Shown here piece by piece: positions 1 through 9,324 of a stretch of DNA of 64,000 nucleotides. Numbering within the stretch: the stretch's first letter is position 1; the number at the start of each line of letters is the position of its first letter. The DNA comes from Ciona intestinalis (taxonomy: Eukaryota > Chordata > Ascidiacea > Phlebobranchia > Cionidae), in the NCBI RefSeq assembly GCF_000224145.3, contig NC_020173.2, positions 5,952,305 through 6,016,304 on the forward strand. Direction: 5' to 3'. Made by a program: the position numbers and the translations under genes. The notes below the pieces were generated by a model that did no database searches, was not told where the DNA came from, and saw nothing but the letters and a program-made list of their open reading frames with translations.

Positions 1-2567
1 ATCAGCTGCTTCATCGTGTTTTGGACGTTTGGTTGGGCTTCCTAACTCCATTTGAACCTCATTATCGGGAACGAGTTTACGTTTTGGTGATTGTACAACA
101 GGTAGTATACCTGCGGGGGTTTCAATTGGTTTGTCCGACACATCTCCACAAGCAGCCTCTGTCACTAGTGATGTTTGGACCTAAGTAGAATGAAATTAAT
201 ATCTGTTGTAGCAACACAGTGTACAGCATGTCCGCTTTTAACAAACAGTGTACAGATTCGAAGCTTAATGTCAGCTATTATTCTTTTTTGCATGGCTGAC
301 AAACCAATTACAAACCACTGTGTTGAAGCAATTGCCATCAAGTGTCTTGCCAAAGGACACATATGCCCACAACAGTAGTAGGGACAGGCCTTGGGCCCAT
401 GTTAACAAATAATTAACATGATCTACATACTTACTTCTTCAGTCTTTATAATTGAATGCTTTTCCACCAAAGTATCAACTCCTGATAATACAAAACATGT
501 TAGTGATGTAACAATAAACCAACAATAAATACATTTAAAATAACAAGCACTTCAAATTTTTTTAGTTGGAATACTTGCCTGGTAATGGGTTCTTGTCAAG
601 CTCACAAACACCCTCTCCTCTATCAGGCGATACTTTTATTTCATTTCTCTCATTCCTAGAACTACTGCATAAAACTTCTGATGTTTTATTATAATCTACT
701 GCAACCTCATTCTCGGCCCTAATATCTGGCTGTTTATTTGGATTTGCTCCATCTTTTGCATTATCTTCAATAAGTTGTGTACTGGAAGTGATTGCTTCAT
801 TATTTGTTGTATTGTCTGAACTTTGACCTTCATTGTTCTTCTTAGTTTCATCACAATAGGTTACTGTGACATCAGGTATTTTCGGGGCAGTTGTTGTAAG
901 AGCTGGTGAGGGAGGGAGTGAAGACCATGTGCTGGAAGAGCAAATGCATAATTAATTAGTTTGTTGTGATGTTGTTCCAACAATATACCAATCTACCTTT
1001 CACTTGTGTAATGAGTTTGTGAATCAAATGTTCCGTTTACTTTACATGGGGTGTCTGATGTTCTTTTTCTAGAAATGATAAAAGAAATTAAACTATTGGT
1101 TTATAAAACAGAACTGATTTATCCTCGTGTGGCTAGAAAACTAGGTATATAACACAGGTGTTCTGTTTCATACACCTTATGCCCGCTTACAATACAACAA
1201 AAGTTAAATACAGCCTTTTTCATATACGTCAAAAGCACAATAAAAATTTTATTATGTATGTTGTATACAGACTTAAAATTCCTATAGCAAAAATACTACA
1301 AAACACAACATACCAATACAAACATGAACCACAAGCTTACATGTTAGAATACGACCACGATGTGACAACCATCAGGTTTTTCTCAACAGCTCGCATAAAC
1401 TTTTCACATTTCGAATAATTCTTCTTTGGATTTGTGATGAGCTCACACAGTCGTTGGAACGTAAAAGGAGGACTGTGAAATAACATTCATGTTAGAACAT
1501 AATATGATGTAGGCTCAATGGGCAACTTTTCAAAAATGTCAGGAGTAAAGGTACCCCCACATGTCACTCTTACTTGTTGGTGATTGTTTTATAAATTTTT
1601 TTTACGTAAAGCTAATAATTTAGAAAACCCAATTCGTGATCCCTGAAATTTGCAGTTAAGTGTCTTGCCCAGGGACACATACACCTACATACATAGACCG
1701 CCATATTTATTTTGAGAAAATCCCGTACCTGTCAAAATCATCAATCAAAGTAATCAGCCGATCTTTCATTTCATGATAATCATCGTTTTCACAATTCGGA
1801 TTAATCTTCCCCGCTTTGTAAGGATTCTTCTCAAAGAATTCATTCATTGTCTGCTTCATTTTTAATAGAAAAACTTTTTGGACCTTTTTCCATGTCCCCC
1901 TGAAAATAATCAACAATTTAGAAAACTTATACATTTTACTTTATTTAGCCAACTGGAAATTTGATTTAGGGTTTTTTAAACAGAACAAAAAGTTTGTTGT
2001 TAAACTAGAAAAAATGAATGAAGTATATATATGTAATTTATGGAAATAACGTTACTCTTACAATATGTGTCCAGTTTTAGCGACGTGATTTAAATATTTT
2101 TCCAAATCTTCCGTCAAAGTTGCATTCTCCTCATCGAAGTCTGAAATAATTAAACATTTCGTGAAATTATATTAAATCTGCACCTGCTTTAAGGATTAAT
2201 TAACTTTGTAATTAGGTTTTATTCATTAACCTGTTATAAAAAACTGTAGTGCTGCCATTCTTTCCTTATATTTACGATTTTGTATATTACTCCAAGTTCT
2301 CCAACCCATTTTATGAATGAGACAAAAATCAGAATAAAGCGATTCATTATTTTATATATACATAACTTATAAGCATTTATCTCAAGATACACCCTTACGC
2401 TCATATCAAACAATACGTAGCAACGCTACTGGGCATTCGTATTATATCACAATATTCGCAAACTTATAAACACACATACTTTCAACAGCTTGCACGTAAG
2501 CATTTATTTCGTCGTTATGATGCGGTTCTTCGATGGTTAAACTGGATAAATCTGGCTTAGATTTCAT
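1..2567 (-). CDS. PPP4R2: PPP4R2, protein phosphatase 4 regulatory subunit 2 (3' end outside window)
   Basis: Regulatory subunit that binds the PP4 catalytic subunit, known from the family to act in DNA-damage signalling and centrosome work. Eight exons join in phase: 2567-2480, 2140-2062, 1899-1729, 1472-1341, 1068-997, 931-579, 481-435 and 180 to beyond base 1. Recognition rests on the conserved N-terminal half: YLNHVAKTG (human FLCHVAKTG), [16 protein letters not shown], and [20 protein letters not shown] followed by [14 protein letters not shown]. The C-terminal half is acidic, Ser/Asn-rich and low complexity, as in vertebrates, ending in the window with a basic [10 protein letters not shown] stretch. 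The start is the only ATG in frame ahead of the first exon's coding run. The intron after the sixth exon uses a GC donor. DAPP1 starts about 1.9 kb away, head to head. Identity is confident; the C-terminus is not visible. Confidence 0.93.
573..581 (-). other. GC-type 5' splice site in PPP4R2
   Basis: On the minus strand the sixth exon ends ...CCAG and the intron begins gcaagt. A GC donor at 578-577 leaves phase 1, which joins in frame to the next exon (GVDTLVEKH). The nearby alternative GT donor leaves phase 2 and hits a stop at once. AG|GCAAGT is the known consensus for GC-AG introns. Confidence 0.8.
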
Positions 2568-2942
2568 ATTACAAGCTTGGTCAGTGATTTATTTAATTAT
2601 TTGTGTAGTTGGTCTGTTAAAAACACACTTAAAATAATTATTAATTAAAAACTATAGCTGTATTACTAAAACAAAAATGTGAATTTTGTTAAAAAATTAT
2701 TTGCATTCGTTTCCACATAGACATGATATACACATTTTTTATTAGGGGAGTGTCGTCAAAACGTAACAGTTAAATATAGAAAACCTAAACATATGAGAAT
2801 GGGGCTGAGGCTTTAAGGGGTTCTACTGAAATAATGAACAAATTCACTGCACTTACAAATGTAAATATAAACAAGTGTATCAAAAGTAGTCCGAGACTGA
2901 CGTAGCTGTATAGTACTGTACAGAGTCCGTATATAAACATGT

Positions 2943-3066
2943 TTTAGGGTAAAATAGATACCGTTAGCACATGATTTTAAATATGTTTTAGCAATTCACA
3001 ACGCCCTTTTGAAGTCGTGAGGCTAGGGTTATATATTTCTGTAAACATTCTTTGTTTACCACAAAA
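2943..3066 (+). mobile_element. MITE family A, degraded copy
   Basis: Keeps the internal landmarks of the family (taccgttagcaca, gaagtcgtgagg, cattctttgtttacc) but has lost its terminal repeats. Confidence 0.5.
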
Positions 3067-3589
3067 AAGCACATAGAAATGACTTTTATGCGGCAGTGGT
3101 AAAACTTCACTTCTATAAGTTGTAGGCATAAGTTTATGAAAGGCTATTGGCGTGATGGAAACAACTTCCTGTCTTGTGTAAGATAGAGTTATGACTCATT
3201 CAATGTGAGAGCGAAACTACTTGTATCAAAATACTTTTGCTATTTTAGAACCAACAGCATGCGTAGATGAATGAATGAGTAAGTATATACGTATTGCACA
3301 AAAGTCAAGGGTTTGTTTAGGACTTTGTCAGGTCGTGGTTATTGGGGTTATGTTGAAAAATAAAGCATATAGGTGTAGCGTATGCTTATATAGCTAGTTC
3401 AGCTACAACTTCAAATTGTTAAATTTCTATATAAGAAAAGCAGAAAATTAGCACCTATAGATTATGTGTTTACAAATAAAATTTTGAATAATAACGTTCC
3501 GAGTTATAGTATTTATACATATATGGGACTGTAACGATAGAAGGGTGAATATGTAGTATATAAATTGCTAAGGTAAAGGTGGTATATGT

Positions 3590-3757
3590 TTTATTTCTAT
3601 TTTACCGTCCAACTTGGTAGTAAACAAGGAATATTTAAATAAATATATAGAGGTATTCTCACGACTCTAAAAGAGCTTGTTTATTGTTAAAAACAGAGTT
3701 AGGAAAAATTGGATAATATATTCCAACGGTATCCATCTTACCCCACTATGTACTATC
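3590..3757 (-). mobile_element. MITE, 'ggtaagatgg' subfamily, degraded
   Basis: Reverse orientation: ttggtagtaaacaagga and ctcacgactc internal landmarks, ending in tatccatcttaccccac before tacta. The 5' end is eroded. Confidence 0.55.
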
Positions 3758-4132
3758 CTTTATGTAAAGAAACAACACAGAGTATCCATTGTTTCCTACA
3801 GGGAAGTAAAAGCTCAATACAAAGCAGTGTCTCGGCCCCACACATCAGCTTATGCAGGATAGCTAAACAATGTTGGTTGCTCACATCCGGAGAAGAATGG
3901 CATAGACGTTAAAGCAAGCGCAAGAACTCGACTGTTTTTCCCGAATTAAAAAACTTTAAGTCAAATAAACGTAATGAGTAAAAGAAATATTGTTAAGCTA
4001 CGGTTTTATATTGATATTTTTCGTCGCTGCAATATAGCTTTGGCGGACACTCTAAAATGGTATTATAAGTTATATAGGAAACAGAATATTAAATGTGCTA
4101 ACGGTATATCCAGTATTTAATGGTAATTATAC

Positions 4133-4337
4133 AGCAGGGTGGGGGGAGATGGGACATCTTTTCATTCTATTTATATATTTCTACATTTTCTCTCCCAGCA
4201 AGTAAACAAAGAACATACAAAGAGTTATGAAACCGTATCTTCACGACTCCCATAGACCGTTGTGAATTGTTTAAAAACACGATTAGAATATTTGGATACT
4301 ATGTGCTAAAGATGTCCCGTCTTCCCTCATCCTACTA
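4133..4337 (-). mobile_element. MITE family A, 140 bases upstream of DAPP1
   Basis: Inverted ends gcagggtggggggagatgg and gtcccgtcttccctcatcct enclose the standard internal sequence in reverse orientation. It lies in the DAPP1 promoter or 5' UTR. Confidence 0.75.
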
Positions 4338-4476
4338 CATACGTATTAATAATACAACATGTATTTTTACAGTGTTAAACACAAAAGTAGGTTTTAGCTT
4401 CCGCAAAGCATTTTTAGAGGTTTTTATAAAGGTTGGCCTTTATCTGAAGCTATACGGTAGCTAGTGCGTTTATGCG

Positions 4477-5241
4477 ATGGTGCAATCGGTGGAGGATTTA
4501 GAATGGTATCATGGAGGAATTACTAGACATGTAGCGGAAGCTTTGCTGATGGCCAACGGTCGTGAAGGGAGTTTTCTGATGCGAGATGTTACTGGTGGGC
4601 AATGTATATCTGTTAGAACCAATGATGCCGTCAAACATTTCAAAATTGAGGTCACAGCTGATGCTGAGGTCGTTTTCGCTCACGGGTCGTTTATGAGCAT
4701 GGCGCATCTGCTGCAGGTATTTGCGAACCAACTCATTCTGTGCGCTGATTTAGGGAGTTTGTCGAAAAATTTTGACCACGGGACGATGCTGATACTAAAA
4801 TATCCGTACCCCAAGTCGGTGGACGAACCAGACGACTACGACCAGCAAATGGTTTTCCATTCAACGATTCGAAACGACGCTACTTTAGCCGACTTGAAAC
4901 AGAAAACAAAAGCTCTTCCTCTTGCATCAAAGTCTGGTTTCCTCACAAAACAAGGCGGACACATCAAGACCTGGAAGTTGAGATGGTTCTCCGTTATCCG
5001 GAACGAGTTCAGCTACTTCGACAACCCGACCAGCTTCCGCCCGATTCGTACCCTTAATTTGGAGGAGTGTTACCGCTGCAATGACTGCGTGGTGGCGGGT
5101 AGGGAGAATTGCTTCATGCTAGAATTTCCGGACCGAACGTGGCTTTTTTCCGCCAGTTCTTCCGACGATCTTGTCGAATGGACCAAAGTGATAAATTGGA
5201 AAATTCGCCAAAATTCGAGAGAATCTTTCCCAACCAAGTAG
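4477..5241 (+). CDS. DAPP1: DAPP1 (Bam32), SH2+PH adaptor, intronless
   Basis: Predicted 254-residue adaptor that in the family couples phosphotyrosine signals to PI(3,4)P2/PIP3 at the plasma membrane. The SH2 domain covers about residues 8-110: WYHGGITRHVAEALL matches human WYHGNLTRHAAEALL, and Arg36 in GSFLMRD is the phosphotyrosine-binding arginine. Tyr121 after DEPDD lies where the regulatory Tyr139 of human DAPP1 lies. The PH domain covers about residues 152-248: GFLTKQGGHIKTWKLRWF carries the K-x-R basic motif for 3-phosphoinositides. The start follows an in-frame TAG five codons upstream. Length is close to the human 280 residues, lacking the N-terminal leader. The whole reading frame is one exon, whereas vertebrate DAPP1 genes have several, which suggests intron loss or retroposition. 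Confidence 0.95.
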   Translation: MVQSVEDLEWYHGGITRHVAEALLMANGREGSFLMRDVTGGQCISVRTNDAVKHFKIEVTADAEVVFAHGSFMSMAHLLQVFANQLILCADLGSLSKNFDHGTMLILKYPYPKSVDEPDDYDQQMVFHSTIRNDATLADLKQKTKALPLASKSGFLTKQGGHIKTWKLRWFSVIRNEFSYFDNPTSFRPIRTLNLEECYRCNDCVVAGRENCFMLEFPDRTWLFSASSSDDLVEWTKVINWKIRQNSRESFPTK

Positions 5242-5467
5242 CTCAAACAACACAGAACTAATCAACTTTCGGTAGACCGCCCTTAGACTTTTTCATCTAC
5301 CCTCAGACTAGAAAAGTTTAAGGTTCAAGACCCCGAATTCTGTTGCCATTTCATTTCAACATTCGCTCAAAGCGCGCTATAAGTTTGAATTTATTAATCT
5401 TGTGGTGTTTTATTTTTGTATAAATGATATCTGCTTGCCCCAGTCGCCAATTCTTTATATAAATTTT

Positions 5468-5590
5468 ACAAAGTTACATACGGTGACCTGTAAGCGTGCA
5501 CGAGGTGTATGAAACAGAACAACCTGTTATAACGACTGCGGCCGTTGCCCACCCATGCGAGGATAAATAAGTTACATTTATTTATTCATA
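5468..5590 (+). mobile_element. Composite SINE, 3' body and tail
   Basis: Shows the diagnostic 3' segment: gttacata, gcacgaggtgtatgaaacag, gttataacgactg, gcgaggataaataagttac, then an ATTT-rich tail. Confidence 0.75.
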
Positions 5591-5889
5591 TATAAGTCGG
5601 TGTAATAATTACCCAGACCCTCTTTAAAGCAACCAGAGAGTCCACGTTAAAACAGGAACGTCGTTTTCGCGGTATGACGTCAATCGGATCGAAGCTTCCA
5701 TCTATCGACCAGTTCATTGTTACGTCATAAGTGCGCCTCCAACTCGCTTGTCGAATAACAATTCGTTTCATACGTCATAACCGGGAACTGTTAAGTCACA
5801 ATGATATACCGAAATCTCTTTATGAGGAAACCGTTTTCGCTATATAGCTGCATACACTTACACGTTTACGGAATCTATTAAAGTTTTAT

Positions 5890-6084
5890 ATAGTCGAGTC
5901 GTGGAAAATGGGACACCTTTGGCACATAATATCCAAATATCCTGATCGTGTTTTAAACAATTAACAACGGCCTATGGGAGTCGTGAGGATATAGTTTCAT
6001 AATTCATTGAATGGTTCTTTGTTTACTACCAAATGTGATGAGAAAATAGAATGAAACTGTGTCCCATCTTCCCCCACCCTATAT
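5890..6084 (+). mobile_element. MITE family A
   Basis: Forward copy with the core atatcctgatcgtgttttaa and the 3' end gtcccatcttcccccaccct. The 5' inverted repeat is partly mutated. Confidence 0.75.
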
Positions 6085-6107
6085 AAGTTTTCTACTTCTG
6101 TTCAATT

Positions 6108-6215
6108 TATAAGCGTGTTATAACGACTGTCGTTTTACTCTTACTTTCCATCTTTTAGCTTTTGTAAACTTCTCGACCACAGCTAACTAGGCCTAAAAAA
6201 AGAATTCATTCATTC
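6108..6215 (-). mobile_element. Third short interspersed family, partial
   Basis: Reverse copy of a segment with gtgttataacgactgtcgtt, ttttagcttttgtaaact and a tail of ATTC units. Similar segments occur at 8225, 11430, 46615 and 55385. Confidence 0.5.
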
Positions 6216-6786
6216 AAACCTGTTTAAAATTCTATAAAGCTACTATATATTGGTAATGTGTTGGAAAAATCAATGATCTTGGTTGTGGTAACTAGTATGT
6301 TTCCTGTGTAATTCCCTTTCTCTTTGGTAATGTCTCTTTATTAGAGATTTGTACATTGTCTGATCATTTAAAGACCGTTGAACAATAAATAATATTACGA
6401 TCGATATATTTTAGTTTTTTTGCACTTTTGCTGTTTTAAATGGCAGTTGTATTTTTGTATTTATAACTTCTATTTTTTTGTTTGTTAAAAAAACTAGAGT
6501 AAAAAAAACTAGGGTATACACTCTTTTAAATGCTTTAAAAATTGCAGTCTTTTCAAGTTCGGCATTCACATTTATGACTTTTTTGCATATTTTATCGCTT
6601 GTTATTATGTTGTATAAGTTGCACTGTTTAAAATTATAGGAACTGCTTATTGAACTGTGAATAATAATAACGATTTTACGAAATACAGAACATGTATAAA
6701 AGTTGCAGGTTGCTCTTGAATCCTAATATATAATTAATCAATTGGCTTGTGGTTTATGGATTTCTACTCAGTATAAATATAGCGTT

Positions 6787-6990
6787 TGTCGATTGGACAG
6801 AGGTTACAGGTTCGAGACTCGAGACTACCACCATCGTGAACGTATGTGGCAAGACACTTAACAGCAAATACTTCAGCTCAGTGGTCACTAATGGATTGTA
6901 AAAATTGCCAGCCATGCACAAAAATTCACCCACAAAGTTACATTCGTGTTATAATTGGTAGGCAAGCACAAGGTGTATAAAATATCAAGC
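6787..6990 (+). mobile_element. Composite SINE with tRNA-like B box
   Basis: Contains a B-box-like aggttcgagactcgag, then the shared body (ggcaagacacttaacagc, cagtggtcactaatgg, cacccacaaagttac) and the start of the 3' segment. Confidence 0.65.
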
Positions 6991-7428
6991 TAAATTTGGT
7001 TTTGCAGCAAATACGTTTTAAAGCGCACGTTTACTGCGTCGGGAAAATACAAAGCATAATTGTTTTTGCCTTTAGGAGAATTGGGAATCGAACCAACAAA
7101 AATCAATCAGGATTTTAAAGAATAAAACCTCAATCCTTTTTCGACTTTGATTTATGTATTTACGGGTTTGGTCCTATTGTAACAGTATATTATTTAACTT
7201 GACCTATTGTAACAACACGTTGTACTGTGGGTTGAGATGGGATAGCGTTAGTCTTAAATAGCATAACTTTTATTTGTTTAATTACAATAACAAATGTCAT
7301 TTTAATTAACATATCGAAGAGATAAAAACGAATTAACAGCAAAACTAAATGTGTTATAACAAGCCAAGGATAAAGTAAATAAAGGAGAAATCGTTTAAAG
7401 GCGACTGGTAAACCTTATACAACTGATA

Positions 7429-7622
7429 TAGTGGGATGGGGAAAAGATGGGACACCTTTTCATTCTATTTTTTTGTTCCATTTGGTAGTAAACAAAAAAC
7501 ATTCAAAGAATTATAAAACCGTATTCTCACGACTCCCATAGACAGTTGTTAATTGTTTAAAACACGATAAGGATATTTAGATATTATGTGCTAAACGTGT
7601 CCCATCTTCCCCCACCCTACTA
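7429..7622 (-). mobile_element. MITE family A
   Basis: Reverse copy. Ends tagtgggatggggaaaagat and cccatcttcccccaccctac are inverted repeats. Confidence 0.8.
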
Positions 7623-8131
7623 TATACCGCAAGTATAGTATGATAAAAACCTATAAGAAGCAACTCACAGTGGGTTGCAGATCATTAATTAAAGCTGGAG
7701 TAACTACATAGAAGAAAAGTGTGCGTATATAAAGACACCGGTTATACCAGACCTCGTTGCTACGTGCTGTATGGGCTCAATTCCATAATAAGTTACCTAT
7801 TAACGAATTACTTATGTTGAAATGAAGCATTAATATGACTATGTTGTGAGCCTCTAGCATGTTATTAAATATCAGGGATTAGTATTAAGTCTTTCACTGC
7901 ATTAGTTATAGCTGTATCTCATCTGTTAGAGTAGTATAAGCTGATTTGAAACAGAGATATAGGATATTTCGATGCGTTTCGTTGTGTGTGTTCTTAACGT
8001 GTTCGGAGCCGCGTTAGTCGATAAGCAAATTAAATATTTGTAGTTAGTTAGTTTGTCGCCTTTTCAACGTTAGTATACGTTTAGTTTGGCGGTCGAACAC
8101 GAGGCTACAAAGTTAAGATATATAGAACTAT

Positions 8132-8677
8132 TATGAAGAAAAGACAGAAGAAACAAGGTTAGTTTCTAAAATGAATATAGTGTACAGGGTTTTGCCCTTA
8201 TTGTATAATATGAATGTTATTTATATCTTCGAATACGGTAGCGAAGATCAAATTTATTAAAATAACAGCGAGAAAGAAATTGGCAGCAAAACAACAGTCG
8301 TTAAAACACGCTATGTAGTAGAATGATAGAAATTAAACAGAGGAAGTGTCAAAAAAGTATGGCTGCTATACCTTCTAATATTGCAAAGGTACCTTAATAC
8401 AAGTAGCGTTAGAATGTGTTTACAGTTAAAAAGTTTTGCGAATGATTGTATATTCGGAAATAGTCGCAAAGATCAGACGATTCCAATATATAATACGTCA
8501 TTGGCGCCTTCTCTTTTTTCTAGAAAGCGAGCAAAATGTCTCTCATCAGAACCCATGGGATTTTACAATCAGTCTGAGACGAAGCTTTCCATGACGGATC
8601 GGCTGCCCAAGAATAGGTTTTACTGCGAGGATTTACAAGCGTTTCCAAGGAGCAGAAGTGCCAAGTTTAGTCCATAA
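8132..8677 (+). other. Candidate small spliced gene or contactin 5' leader (weak)
   Basis: A start codon at 8134 opens MKKRQKKQ and runs into a donor (caag|gttagt, donor at 8159). A good acceptor (cttttttctag) follows at about 8521, with an open frame to a stop at 8677 that ends SRSAKFSP. The phases of these two pieces do not match: phase 1 leads to an early stop. So either the first piece is a noncoding leader for contactin, or the second piece belongs to another transcript. The product is not recognised. Transcript reads across 8159 and 8521 would decide. Confidence 0.25.
8225..8335 (+). mobile_element. Third short interspersed family, partial
   Basis: Contains acggtagcgaagatcaaat, aaacaacagtcgttaaaaca and similar blocks shared with copies near 11430, 34125 and 46615. 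Confidence 0.45.
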
Positions 8678-8934
8678 ATTTAGACAGATTGCCAAGAACC
8701 GATAAAGGCGATCGAAGTGTTTAATGAAATTAGTTTTAAAACGATACAATATGTATACAGAAAACTATATATTGTACTATCGGCGATACATTTTGCCTAA
8801 AATGGTATCATTAGTCTTGAAATCAGAAGTCAAAACGTTACAATATGTGAATGAAAAACTGCAATCGTGACCAAGAGCTGCAAAATACGTAACCGACAAA
8901 AACCGAGGTCCAACCAACTGTTTTGTGAAAGTTA

Positions 8935-9127
8935 TAGTAGGGTGGGGAAAGATGGGACACCTTTCACACATAATAACCAAATATCCTGATCGTGTTTTAA
9001 ACAATTAACAACGGCCTATGGAAGTCGTGAAGATAAAGTTTTATAAAAAATCGTTGAATGTTTGTTTACTACCAAATTGGAGAAGAAAATAGATTGAAAA
9101 GGTGTCCCATCTTCCCCCACCCTACTA
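8935..9127 (+). mobile_element. MITE family A
   Basis: A well preserved forward copy from tagtagggtggggaaagatg to cttcccccaccctacta. Confidence 0.85.
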
Positions 9128-9222
9128 TATATATTTCGCCTAAAATGGCGTCATCTGTCTCTTTTTTAATTAGAATCTCGAAATCCGTATCTTATATTTA
9201 ACTTATTTTTATTCAATTTCAG

Positions 9223-9324
9223 AATAGTTTTAGCGTTGGTTGGTATATTGTTTGACTTAAAGTTTTAAGATGAGGAATAAGTTACGAAGTTGTGTCTTTA
9301 TATTGCTACTATCATTCTCCGCAG
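9223..9324 (+). CDS. CNTN: Contactin first coding exon with signal peptide
   Basis: ATG at 9270 begins MRNKLRSCVFILLLSFSA, a short basic start plus a hydrophobic core typical of a secretory signal. The exon ends at a GT donor (9325) in phase 1 and joins the first Ig exon at 11855. A clear acceptor (ttcaatttcag) lies at 9221-9222, 47 bases before the ATG, so the 5' UTR is either spliced from an upstream exon or receives a spliced leader. Coding part 9270-9324. Confidence 0.75.

Larger units (their letters stand above)
2568..4476. other. Intergenic, PPP4R2/DAPP1 head-to-head promoter region
   Basis: No coding signal was recognised. The stretch holds two degraded MITE copies and one better preserved copy just upstream of DAPP1. 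Short open frames here fall mostly on MITE sequence. Both genes' promoters should lie here, but no TATA box or other core element could be assigned. Confidence 0.5.
5242..8934. other. DAPP1 to contactin interval, repeats plus unassigned sequence
   Basis: The DAPP1 3' UTR presumably lies in the first few hundred bases; no polyadenylation signal was assigned with confidence. The rest holds SINE and MITE copies. A possible small spliced gene or 5' leader is discussed at 8132-8677. TGACGTCA occurs at 5674-5681. From 6216 to 6780 nothing recognisable was seen. Confidence 0.4.
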
